DNA of 64,000 bases from Staphylotrichum longicolle. Lineage: Eukaryota; Ascomycota; Sordariomycetes; Sordariales; Chaetomiaceae. Of this stretch, positions 43,769 through 53,831 are shown one piece after another (the stretch's first letter is position 1; every line of letters starts with the position of its first letter). The notes beneath the pieces are model-generated. The model ran no database searches. It had not been told where the DNA came from and saw nothing but the letters and a program-made list of their open reading frames with translations. Both the position numbers and the translations under genes were made by a program. Location: assembly GCA_019096155.1 (NCBI GenBank), contig JAHCVI010000003.1, positions 3,720,001 to 3,784,000 on the forward strand. Direction: 5' to 3'.

Positions 43769-46700
43769 AATCTTGGAAAGGGCCTCGCAATGGCCGAATG
43801 GCGGGGGGGTTGCGTGGACGAATTATCTCTCCGGTTGGAAGGGCATGCTTGTCGCGCGTCTCGACGCGATTGCAATCGTGGTTGGTGTGTCGAAAGGGCC
43901 GGCGTGGATGACGACAGTGTCATCCGCGCGGGTCGATCGGGGTGTGGTGCTCTTCGACGTCGCACTCGACCGCTCCGATGTTGCTCGAGTCGGTTCGCTG
44001 TCGGCTCGGTCGGAAAGCGACAAAGGGTGTCGTAAACGTGATGTCGCGGTGATCTCGACGGCGGCTATGGTATCACAACCAAGGACCTCAGTCTCCGGGT
44101 AGGTGTATCTGTCTCGTCAAGTGTCGGATGCAACGGGGAAATGGTGCTGTCCGGTGAACTCGAGCGTGGCGATCGTGACGACAGGTTTCGAGACTGGGCA
44201 AAACACAATGGACGAGACGGGAATGGATGGGGGGGATGCGCCTCGAGGACAAAGGAAGTCGAATCGACGGGACCGAGTCGTTGGGGGCAGGATTGCAAAT
44301 CCAGCTTGGCTCCCGGAAAGATCGAGGGCGAAGGGGACAAATGGGCGACGCGAAAAAATGGGAATTGAATCGGGAGGCAGAGTTTGAAGGAGAGGAGGGC
44401 CAGAGTGGAAAGTGCGAAAGAGAGAGGGGGGCCCACAACACGGGCAGACGAGAGAGGAGCGCCAGTGTTCACCTCAGCAGCACACACTGCACACTGCGCT
44501 GCGTTCAGGCAAGCCCCCCATGTGCCAGAAGAACGGCCTGCGACTTTTGGCGACCAGGATGTCGCCCAGAGGAAACGGAGGGAATGCGCAAGCACGGGCC
44601 AATCAAGACGCTGCTTTGCACTGCAAAGGCTTGGGGGGAAAGGAAAGAAGGAAGCGGAAGGCGGGCGGGCTGACTTGCGCCGCGCGACTTCTCCCTCTCT
44701 CCCTGGGCCAGCGACCTGAGCTCTGAGCGCAGGACCAGTGAGAGAGAGAGAGAAAGCGACGGACCGCCCCAGTAGTGGGCGACCCTCTGGCTCGGCGGCC
44801 GACCTTGGAAAGTACCCGGGTGCTCCACTGTTGCAGCCAGGGTGGATGCAAGTGCGGCCTGAGGCAGGCAGCGCAGAACGGAGCAGGGATGAGGAGAATG
44901 GCGGTGGGCCAAGGTGGTTTCGAGGTCCGTTTGGGATTGGTCGTCGAGGGAAGTACGGAAAGCGGTTGGCACGCGTCGCGCAGACGGGTGTCCTCGGATT
45001 CAAGACCAGGAAAAGCGGAGCATCCGGCCCAGCAGAACAACGACTGCGCCGGGGAAAAGAGGCGATCGCAGGTCGGCCGTCAGCAGTAACCTGCACATCT
45101 CGTGCATGATATCGAGGGTGGTCCGCGAAGGAAAGAGATACAAACTGTAAAAGAGACAATGTCTGAAATGCAAAATGAGACCCTGACCCAAGAAGAAAAA
45201 ACAAGGTGGGCCTGAACGGAATGTCTGGGATCTTGGGACGAACTTGTTGAGAGGTTGAGGAAAACCAGCGCCCAGAAATGGTCGAGGAAAGCAGAGAAAA
45301 TCTGGGGGAGACTGGAGTTGGGAAAAGAAGGCTCATTCTGATTTCCAAGGCGGATGAAGGCTGGCAGCGGTTCAGTCGGCAGTCCACAGCAGGCAGGAGA
45401 AATTTCGTCAGAAGCTCAAGCCCAGCGTTGGTGGGGTTACAGGGCATGGTGCAAATAATCATTCTGTGATGTTGGCCTGGGCCTGGTTGGAGTTGCCTCG
45501 GTGGCTCATCGTTAGCAACCAGAACTTCCCAAAGACCCCAGGTAGCCGTACCCTCTTTCGAGACCTACAGAAGTTGAAAGGACGAATGTCTGTTTGCTTT
45601 GCAAGTATACGGACTGCAGATAGTCTTGTGTGCATCTCTGAGAGCAGTGAAAGTCCGGTACTCTCTTGCGGTCGGGAGCAGTTTGGTCGGTCGCCGTCCA
45701 ATTCCGACCTTCCTCTTGACGTCACCAACCAGAACCAGGCGCCGGGATGCGCCCTGGAAAAGGTGCGCGTGCCAGCGAGGATTCTTCGACCCGAGCGTCG
45801 CCACAGAGCCACTGTCGAGTTCGGGCCAACCCGAGCGGGCTCGTGCGAGACGTTTGTGGCGCAACAGCAATACCCACATTTGTAACACACAACAGAGAGC
45901 AAATCTCGAGCTCTGTTGTGTCCTTATTAGGAGCGTTGATGAGAGCCGCCGCGGGGGCAAGTGAGAATGTAGATGAACGCACTATCTGCTGTAGGTGGTA
46001 CCTCTGTTTGTATCACCTCTCTGAAGCGAAACCTGGAGGCTCGCAACCAACAGATAATGTAGAATTAATTAGCACAATAGATGTCATCTGGCTGCTAATA
46101 AGGTAGCGACGGCGGCGTCGAAACCCATATTACAGTTATTGAGCGAAGCGAGCCGGTATTGAAGAGAGCTGGTTGCAGTTTGCAGTTGCAGTTTGCGATT
46201 CTGAATTGCTGCTTCGTATCGGAGGCATCAAGTTGAATTGTGGATCCAGCTCAACATTGGGCTTTCGACCCCTGGGTGTTCGTCGCTCGTCTTGGGACTG
46301 TGGTTGGGAGACCAAGAAAACGGGATCCACTTGGGCTCACATGATACGCCCGCTCAGCCAAGCACGGCCACGGCGCAGCAAATCAAGACGGTGCTCCCTC
46401 CCCCATGACGTGCGGCGGTTGAAGGCTGGGGGCCTGCCGTGCGTGGCGGGCCAACCAGGCCGACCAGTCAGCCCGCCGCCTTGCACCATCGGTCCGCAGC
46501 CGGTGTCTCGCCATCCTCGTCGCCATCATCGATACACCTGTACCATTTCGTGTCTCAAGTCATCAAGACGGGATCGTTCAAGTCGAAATCGGCCATTTTC
46601 CCTACAGGACAGAAGACTGCGCTGCTGCTGTGCTGACCGCCCCCGAGAAGAGACACATTGGATTAGCGTTTCCCCGCTTATCCACCGAGCAGCGGTCGCC
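43769..46700. other. Intergenic region between SET3 and NPC2
   Basis: About 2.9 kb, with divergent promoters. A 465-codon open frame on the minus strand (44065-45462) lies in the SET3 leader side and has no domain; it is pyrimidine-biased and not called as a gene. A CArG-type box is at 45922-45931. Confidence 0.5.
45922..45931 (+). promoter_or_regulatory. CArG / Mcm1-type box (CCTTATTAGG)
   Basis: CCTTATTAGG is CC(A/T)6GG, the MADS-box core; its reverse complement CCTAATAAGG fits the Mcm1 consensus CCYAATNNGG. It lies about 770 bp upstream of NPC2. The same decamer in opposite orientation occurs next to NUR1. Confidence 0.3.
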
Positions 46701-47382
46701 ATGAGGCTCTCCGCCATCGTCCTCGCCCTCGCCGCGAGCGTCAACGCTCGCAATGTCTTCCGCACCGAAGGACAGAGCCTCGTCAAGCGCGACGAGCTCG
46801 ATGTTCCGGGCGAGAACCCCCTCCAGTTCTGCGACGCCGACCGCGGCGACGACATGATCACGATTGAGGAGGTCATCTTGGCGCCGAACCCACCCCAGGC
46901 GTACGTTCACATCCACTCAAGACCTCAACGACTCATCCTTCGGGCAGGATAAGAAGCTGACCATGTTCAATATCTATAGCGGCACGACCCTCTTGATCAA
47001 TGCGAAGGGCACGGTCAAGGACACCATCCTCGACGGTGCCTACGTCAATCTCGAAGTCAAGTATGGCTACATCCGCCTGATCAGCACGCAGGCAGACCTG
47101 TGCAAGGAGATCAAGAACGTCGACCTCGAGTGCCCCATCGAGAAGGGCAAGCTCTCCATCACCAAGGCGGTCGACCTGCCCAAGGAGATCCCACCGGTAA
47201 GGCCCACCTTTTCATCCACGAGTCGACAGGGACACAGTGGGCACTGACACGCTATGTTACAGGGCAAGTACACCGTCAAGGCCGACGTCTACAGCGCGGA
47301 CGACGAGCACATCACCTGCCTGACTGCCACCGTCTTCTTTGGCAGGAAATCGCTGGGTGGCGTCTTCGACTTCGACCTTTAA
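46701..47382 (+). CDS. NPC2: NPC2-like ML-domain lipid/sterol transfer protein (PG/PI transfer protein)
   Basis: Three exons (46701-46900, 46980-47196, 47263-47382) encode 178 residues. The first intron is 79 nt, with donor GTACGT, a CTGAC branch point and acceptor TATAG; it removes what would otherwise be a spurious insertion. A 16-residue signal peptide ends near VNA/RN, and a Lys-Arg pair at 29-30 (SLVKR/DEL) suggests Kex2-like cleavage of a propeptide. The ML domain carries C44 and the pairs in ADLCKEIKNVDLECPIEKG and HITCLTATV. Yeast and mammalian NPC2 bind sterol in the vacuole or lysosome, and fungal members transfer PG/PI in vitro. Length and cysteines are normal for the family. Confidence 0.9.
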
Positions 47383-47736
47383 ATAGAGATCACTTGAGTC
47401 TTCGCTTGGCGAGTCTTTTTCCGAGATGAGCAGCGGACTGGTTTATGGGTTAGGACCTACATGGCATGCCGTACATATGACATGGTGATGAGCGCAACGG
47501 GTTGGTTGTTGGTTGTTGGTGTTTGTTGAACCAGGAGTTTCGTCGCTTTTTTTTTCACTCTCGTATTCTGCATCTCTCTCTCATAGCATATTGAAGGCAC
47601 ACGGAGTCCCGAGGCTTGTGGTAATTGAATTCAGGACATTGCATCTCTCTAGTTTATTTGCTCATCACATATGACTGGCTGGCTCCTCCATGACACCCTC
47701 GCCCTGCCCCCCACCGTGTCCCTCGCATAAACCCGG
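47383..47736. other. Convergent 3' intergenic region
   Basis: 354 bp between NPC2 (+) and VMA7 (-) stop codons. Nothing but 3' flanks is seen; a T-run at about 47548-47556 is the only feature. Confidence 0.5.
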
Positions 47737-48307
47737 TTATTCGCCAAACAGCCGGCGGACCCTCCGCAGGACGCTGTCCTTCTCCGGGTCGTAGGGGTGG
47801 TCTTTGCTCGGGATCTCAAGAACGGTCGGGAACGCCTGCGTGTAGGTATCGATGCGGTGCCGTATCCTGTCGGCGATCTGCAAGCGGCAGCTCTTAGCAA
47901 AAGTCCAGCAAGGTGGACGAGACGACAAAGGGGGTGGGTGGAGATATGGCTGACATGTTGGTTGATCAGAACTATCCCAATGTCTTTCCTCTCGGTCGTG
48001 AACCTCTCGAACGCGGCTTCGATGGCGGCGTTGTCTGTCTTGGCGTCGACTACAAGGAAGTTCTTTTGGTTGTCTGGCGGCGCTGTGACATGCTGTGGGT
48101 TGCTTGTGTCAGTCGAGAGTTGTCAGGCCTGTCGCGGGGCAGAAACGCACCCCAATGCCGGCTAGGAGCAGCCCCGTGATGGAATCCTGGTAGTCGGCGC
48201 AATCATCAGCAGTCATCCTCCGGGTTGATCTCCTGACAGAAGCTGCCTACCTCGTCCCCGATCACAGCCAGGAACTGCCTGTCGCGGTAGTCTGCTTGCG
48301 ACGTCAT
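47737..48307 (-). CDS. VMA7: V-type proton ATPase subunit F
   Basis: Four exons (48307-48251, 48186-48151, 48092-47955, 47877-47737) give 123 residues. The introns are 64, 58 and 77 nt, all in phase; exon 2 is only 36 nt. The sequence is highly conserved: [60 protein letters not shown] and [19 protein letters not shown]. Subunit F sits on the central rotor stalk of the V1 sector and helps couple ATP hydrolysis to proton pumping into the vacuole. The length matches the usual 115-125 residues. Confidence 0.96.
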
Positions 48308-48891
48308 CTTGGGCCGTGGATGGTCGGACAACGGAGCAATCGGTAGCGAGGGGGTGAGGACTGTCGTCGCGGCCGGTGTCGGGAGTCAGGACGCTCAATC
48401 TCGGGGCCTGTGGTGGTTAGGGTGGTCCGTCACGTTGTCAAGGTCGGTCACCCGTTCGCTGCGCCGTTGAGGTGATGCCGGTCGGAGCTCTGACCAACAG
48501 CCGTGGAGGCGGCCGGGCCACCGAGACCCCGCTGCCTGCTTGCCGCCAAGAACCCCTGTTCCGGCAGCTAAGGTAGGCAGCCCAGTGGAGCCGTTGCTGG
48601 GCCCAGTTTGTACGTTAATTCTTTCAACGACGTAAACAACAAAGAACCTCGAGATTTTGCACCTTTCATCAACACCCATTACCGGCGCCCATCACCGGCA
48701 CTGCGCAACTGCGCTTCGACAAATGCCGCTGACTTTTCAACAACGCAGTTGAGACGGTCAACAGGCGACTTTCCGATTTACTGCTGCGCCGTCTCCCTCC
48801 TCGCAGTTTGGGGTCCTAATAAGGGGGATACCAAACAAAGAATCGCACAGCGCATTTCACAAAGCTCAGCAAACCAACCTACTCAGCAACC
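48308..48891. promoter_or_regulatory. Divergent promoter of VMA7 and NUR1
   Basis: 584 bp between divergent start codons. No gene is seen. A Mcm1-type CArG box lies at 48815-48824, close to NUR1. Both promoters probably overlap here. Confidence 0.55.
48815..48824 (+). promoter_or_regulatory. CArG / Mcm1-type box (CCTAATAAGG) upstream of NUR1
   Basis: CCTAATAAGG fits CCYAATNNGG. It lies 68-77 bp before the NUR1 ATG at 48892, a position suitable for a proximal element. This is a motif match only. Confidence 0.4.
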
Positions 48892-50402
48892 ATGCCTCCA
48901 CGGCCGCAGCGACTTGTGAGGCGCCAGCCCTTTACAGAGCGGATTCGCGCCATGCTGAATCCCATGGACTTCTATCTCTGGCTATCTGAGGAGATCCAAA
49001 CTTTGAGCTGGGATTCAAAGGCCTTCGGCACCCGATTCGGACTCGCCGCCAACTTCGTCTTTCTTCTAGCGCGAGCGAACGCCGGGAAGACACGCGATGT
49101 TGACGACGTGTTTGGCGACGCCCCCGCTAACGGCTGGGTCAGCCTCTTGGTAAGTTTGCTGCGGGCTGCAGCCGAGTTGGAACCCTCCGCTAATGTGCGC
49201 CAATCGGTCAGGCCAACTTTCTTCAGTGGACGTTGATCTCGGTGTCCGCCCTGAACGCATTCTACACCATGACGCGGTCGCGCCACTACCGACTCTTCGA
49301 GATGAACGTCGAGGCATCGGGGCCCGGGACACCTTCGGCGCAACGCGTGCGTGTCGATTCGTCGCCTGCCTCATCGACGCCGCTCCGTCTGATCCAGGAG
49401 GTTCTGAGACCCGAGACGGCCGAACAGCGCGCACATCCCGACAGGACGCGCGATGTGTGGGAGCTGAAAGTGTGGGATCCGTACCCGGCGACCCTGCGCA
49501 TGTTCTGCCTCTTTAGCCCGGGGCACGTCCTCATCCACATGCTCTTCCTCCCGCTCCCGACCCTCGATCCGCGCCCCAGCGTCACCGTCTTCAAGTGCTT
49601 CCTTCTGCAGGTCATTCTGTCCGCGCAGCTTCTGCTCATGCACTCTCGCTTCTCCCAGCAGAGCAAGGACACGGCTATTATCCAAAAAGAAGTCATGCAC
49701 GAATATGACGTCAAATACGTCCACCCGCGGCTCCACCCCGTCGTCCGCGAGGTCGCGACGCAGGTCTCCATCAACGACGGGAGGATCGACGAGGAGGAGG
49801 TCACTGTCGGCACACCAGCGACCGTGATCCAGCGATCTTTCCAGACGCACCCGAACCCGAACTACACCAAATACGTCAACCCCGACGCCGGACAGTTCCA
49901 GCAGACCAGGACCATGTCCCCCCAGCTGAGGCCCGCAATGTCGCCCAGCCCGTTCACCCCTTCCTCCAAGCCCCGGGCCTCCGTGCCCCCGTCCTTCGCC
50001 GCTCAGGTACAGCAGCAACGACACTCATCCCTCCGCCAGAGCCTGCCCCCGACAGCAGCCCCATCTCACCTTCTCAACAACCCCTCGACTCCCTCTCGAA
50101 CATCAACCGGCACCTCCACCGGCACCTCCACCGCACCCGCTTTCAACCTGCCCGCCAACGCGGGCCTCGGCGGCAGCCTCGGCGTCTACACGCACATGAA
50201 CTCGCCGCTCAAGAAAGCGACCAGCCTCGGCGACATGAACGGCTCGTACGCGTCGCCGCGCAACGGGCGCGAGATGGCCGCCCTCGAGCAGCGCGAGCTG
50301 ACCGAGCGCATGGTCCGCCAAAGCAGCCCGCTCAAGGGCGACAGTCGACGCGCGACGACGGCGCACCTGGATCAGACTGTCGCGGGGAGTGGTGGGGAGT
50401 AG
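48892..50402 (+). CDS. NUR1: Nuclear rim protein Nur1 (DUF2418 family)
   Basis: Two exons (48892-49149 and 49212-50402; 62-nt intron, donor GTAAGT) encode 482 residues. The conserved DUF2418/Nur1 region (about 15-240) has the start PMDFYLWLSEEIQTLSWDSK and membrane segments at about 87-105 (FLQWTLISVSALNAFYTM), around FSPGHVLIHMLFLPL, and around FKCFLLQVILSAQLLLM. Next comes EVMHEYDVKYVHPRLHPVVR. The last 200 residues are a Ser/Thr/Pro-rich nucleoplasmic or cytosolic tail. Yeast Nur1 sits at the inner nuclear membrane with Heh1 and helps anchor rDNA and silent chromatin. Most exposed tail sequence is low-complexity. Confidence 0.88.
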
Positions 50403-51085
50403 CATCGGGAGTGGGAGTTTATGCGCATTCCCCGGAAAAGCTGGCGCGGGCAAGGGCGAGTCGCTGGACGCAGGAGAGGTTTCCTACGAGGGAGGTTTGA
50501 AAGTGAATGGGGGGTTTCCGGGGGCCAAGACGACAGGTGCGAGAGGAGCGTGTATTATAGGAGAGTGAGTTCGGCGTTCGGAGATGGGGGTTGTGTTTGC
50601 ATACTGGGGCATCTTTGGCGTTTTGGTCTCTGGGGAGGGTGATAAATGGTTTAACCGTTCGCCTGTGCTGGGCGTTGCTTCGAGTTTCAACAAGCCTGCA
50701 TAATGGTACCGCCCCTGACTGAAGTGCTGCATCTTGATTTGGCAAACCTGCTAGAGCAACATTGGTCACGTCCCGTCCCGGTTTCAGTTCTATACACTTT
50801 TGGCGAAAACGAAAAATACGACAATTCTGAAAAGATGAAATTGAAATAAGATGAGAAGGGACTCGTGAGAATTCCCCGATCCACACCTTTTTCATCAGTA
50901 TTCCTTCCTCTGCTGTGTGTTTTACCCCTGGCTGACCAGCCCCTCTCAGCATTTCTGACACACGCAGACAGCACCACCTGCCTAGGTATACCCATCTTAG
51001 CAATACAACACGTTAAAAAAGGGGAAGCAGAACACATGCACAAAAAATATTGGGATCAAAACTGAGTGCACTGCAAGCAAAAGTG
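50403..51085. other. Intergenic region downstream of NUR1
   Basis: About 680 bp of 3' flank and tRNA 3' flank. No gene is supported. AAAA at 51079-51082 reads as TTTT on the minus strand and would terminate the tRNA. Confidence 0.5.
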
Positions 51086-51156
51086 TGCGTCAGCCGCGAA
51101 TCGAACGCGGGGCCCATCGATGGCAACGATGGATTTTACCACTAAACCACTGACGC
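51086..51156 (-). tRNA. tRNA-Gly (GCC anticodon)
   Basis: A 71-nt cloverleaf on the minus strand. The acceptor stem GCGTCAG pairs with CTGACGC, with discriminator A. The D-arm segment carries TGGTTTAGTGGT (A box) and the T arm holds GTTCGATTC (B box). The anticodon arm is CATCG-TTGCCAT-CGATG with GCC at the anticodon. No intron is present. A TTTT Pol III terminator follows within a few bases. It decodes GGC and GGT. Confidence 0.97.
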
Positions 51157-51749
51157 GCGGTGTTTTTCTCACTCGGGTCAACCCCTGAGCGGGACGCTGG
51201 AGACGTCGTGTGGAGATTTTGGTAGGTGGTGGACTTATGAATGGGCAGTTGAGTGAGGCAGATAAGGTGGAGTAAGAGGGTGACAAGGGGAGGAGGAAGG
51301 GGGTTGAGAGGTTAGGAAGATGAGGTTGGGATGTGAAGGTCAGGAAGGTAAGTTGAGGAGGCTAGAATAGGGGGTGTAGGGGATGGTGTCGAGACGGGAT
51401 GGGATGCTCGGGTGCTGTCGTGAAGAAGAGCACCTGCCTCGATGATCACGCTGATGAACTTCGACCGGGCAGTTGCAATGAAGGTAGCCAAACTCGTGTG
51501 GAAACACCTCCTTTCCAAGGTAAAAGCATCAAGCGTCTCAAAGACGGAAAGCATGGGGTGTACCTGCTCATCCAGGGATCTTACCTCGATTACCCTTGCC
51601 AGGATGGAAGCTGCTGCCTCTCTATTTGTCGACAGATCTCCATGGGCAAAGGGATGTGATGACTTTTCTTTCAAGCCATGGCAGGCCCGCCTGGCATGGC
51701 CGCGGGCAAACCGTTCTTTTAAATTTCCCTGGTTTTAAGACATAGCCAC
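51157..51749. other. Intergenic region upstream of the basic protein gene
   Basis: 593 bp with no recognised gene. It carries the tRNA promoter-side flank and the leader of the next gene. Confidence 0.5.
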
Positions 51750-53804
51750 ATGCATCCATCCAGAAGAAAGCATCTCTACTTTCCGTGCTGCCAGGCACTC
51801 GACGACGCGGGCAGCATGGCGTCTCCACGAGGACAGTCCCGGAACCCAGGAGACAACAAACTCACACCGTCCCAGCACTCAAGGATACCTCAAGAGTCTT
51901 CTGATGCCGACAAACGGAGGAATATCTCCAAGTCTGTGGCCGAATTCTTCACCAAGCTTCGACCGAGCAAACGGCCCGAGCGTGGCGGCACCCTCCGGTC
52001 GACAGCGGACAATACCGAAGAGCACCACCCAGCGAGAGCAGACAGTTGCCGAAAAATAAGAGCCAACTCCCTGAGTCAACACGGCCCAGACACAATTCCC
52101 CCAAGCCTGTGGAACACGCCCACCACGCTGCCTCGCAGGCCACACAGCGTGGGGAGAAAGCCATTAGCCAGCCAGCCACAGCTCAACGTCTCGAAGCCAT
52201 CCGCGCAATACCCTCCCAACTCAAGCTTGAACGGGAACCGTCTCCCTTCCCGTCCCCATGCCCACTTCCATCACCACCCTCTTCCCCAACCCCCCACGAC
52301 CACCGCCCCCATGCCCTCAAACCCAGCAAGAACAACACCCGCCCCAACCACTCACCAAACCAGCTCACCGATCCCGACCCTCCATCCTCCAACCCCGCAC
52401 TCCTCCCGCGCCCTCTTCCTCGCCAAGCGCGAGCTCCGCCGGCAACGCCGCACCCTCATCTCCAGCGGCGACTTCCTCGGCGTGACAGGCGTCAATCCCT
52501 ACACGGGTGAGCCCGACATCATAACCCCGCCGACCTCTTCCTCGGACGCCATCACCAGCATCACCACCACCACCACCACCACCAGCACCGCTGCCACTGC
52601 CACCACGGCAGCCAGCACCGCTACCTCCTCGTCCTCTTTCTCCTCTTCTTCTTCTTCTTCTTTACAAAACACTACCAACGCCCGCCCAATCACGGCGGTG
52701 GCGGGAACAGGAACCAGGAAAGCCCGCGATGCAAAAACCAGAGAAAGAGGAGGGGGTAAAGAAAAGGGGAGTCTCCAGGGAGTCGAATGCGACCTTCTCG
52801 CGCGCGCACGGAGAAGGGAGCGCGCAGCCCGGCGGCTGGCACGAGAGCAAGAGCGGCTCCGCCGCGCCGCGGAGCGCAAGGAGGTGTTCAGGAAGGAGGT
52901 GCTGCGGCGCGGAGGGGCGTCAAGTGGAGGCGGGAGGAGGGGGTGGTCGTCCGTCGCGGAGCCGCGGCTGAGTCCCATCATGCAGTCGCCGATGGGGAGC
53001 GCCGGGAAGGGGGCTTCGTCGGTGGTGGTGGTGGAGCAGGGGCTGGGGCAGGGGAAGGGTGAGGATGTTGGGGTCAAGGAGATGGGCGAGTCTTTTTTAG
53101 GGATGGCGGCGGTGGTCAGGGGGGTAGGAGGCCGCCGCCGCCGCCGGTATGTAAAGGGAGAGGGAAGGATGGGGGTGGTGTTGGTGCAAAGGCAGGTAAA
53201 TGGGGAGACACGGCTTCGGGAGGTGGGAGACAAGGGGAGGGACGTAGGGAAGGCGATGGTTAGGTTCAGCCTGCCGCCGCCCATCCCGCGGCGGGACGCG
53301 TCTCTTCGGCGGGAGGCAAGTCTTTTCCTGGACTCGTACCCAGAATGGGAACTGAGCAACCTCGTAGCAACCCCCGTGGACCTTCGCAGGCTGTCGGGGA
53401 AGTGCAAAGTCCGAGAGATATCTTCCGGGCGAGTGATGGAGCTCGACGACTCAGATCCGGCGGAGCAGCTGGAGAATATGTCGCCCAGTCTGGACAGTCC
53501 AAGCAGCACCCTCCAGGGGGTTTCAGCAGGGAGAACTCGTGGCCCGGACCAGGCACTCCCATCTGTCTACACACACACCATCACCACTACTGGCTTCGAG
53601 CACAGTCGGCCTCCCCACCGCATCGACGGCCATCCCTGCGGCGGGACGCTCGACGGGTCACAAGACACTCGTCTGACGCAGCAGCAAGCCTTGATGTCGA
53701 CCGCGGTCTTACAGCCGACATCACCCCTGTTCTGGACAACGACGTGCAACAACGCTTGTTCGGACCGGCGGGCTTCCCCAGACAGCATGCAACTGAGCGT
53801 CTAG
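51750..53804 (+). CDS. Uncharacterised basic, low-complexity fungal protein (5' part)
   Basis: An open frame of 684 codons. It is Ser/Pro/Thr-rich early on. The best-conserved-looking block is ALFLAKRELRRQRRTLISSG followed by GDFLGVTGVNPYTGEPDI, which I have the impression of from other fungal hypothetical proteins. A basic Arg/Glu-rich coil-like segment (RRERAARRLAREQERLRRA) and RFSLPPPIPRRDASLRREAS come later. From about 53600 the frame loses protein-like composition, and another frame (53345-54673 region) becomes more natural around ADITPVLDNDVQQRLFG. The TAG at 53802-53804 is in line with the open frame that resumes at 53832. The 3' part is probably the same gene, with an intron or an indel between. 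The function is unknown. Confidence 0.55.
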   Translation: MHPSRRKHLYFPCCQALDDAGSMASPRGQSRNPGDNKLTPSQHSRIPQESSDADKRRNISKSVAEFFTKLRPSKRPERGGTLRSTADNTEEHHPARADSCRKIRANSLSQHGPDTIPPSLWNTPTTLPRRPHSVGRKPLASQPQLNVSKPSAQYPPNSSLNGNRLPSRPHAHFHHHPLPQPPTTTAPMPSNPARTTPAPTTHQTSSPIPTLHPPTPHSSRALFLAKRELRRQRRTLISSGDFLGVTGVNPYTGEPDIITPPTSSSDAITSITTTTTTTSTAATATTAASTATSSSSFSSSSSSSLQNTTNARPITAVAGTGTRKARDAKTRERGGGKEKGSLQGVECDLLARARRRERAARRLAREQERLRRAAERKEVFRKEVLRRGGASSGGGRRGWSSVAEPRLSPIMQSPMGSAGKGASSVVVVEQGLGQGKGEDVGVKEMGESFLGMAAVVRGVGGRRRRRYVKGEGRMGVVLVQRQVNGETRLREVGDKGRDVGKAMVRFSLPPPIPRRDASLRREASLFLDSYPEWELSNLVATPVDLRRLSGKCKVREISSGRVMELDDSDPAEQLENMSPSLDSPSSTLQGVSAGRTRGPDQALPSVYTHTITTTGFEHSRPPHRIDGHPCGGTLDGSQDTRLTQQQALMSTAVLQPTSPLFWTTTCNNACSDRRASPDSMQLSV

Positions 53805-53831
53805 CAGAAGCTCGGCGGCCTGGGTCTGCGG

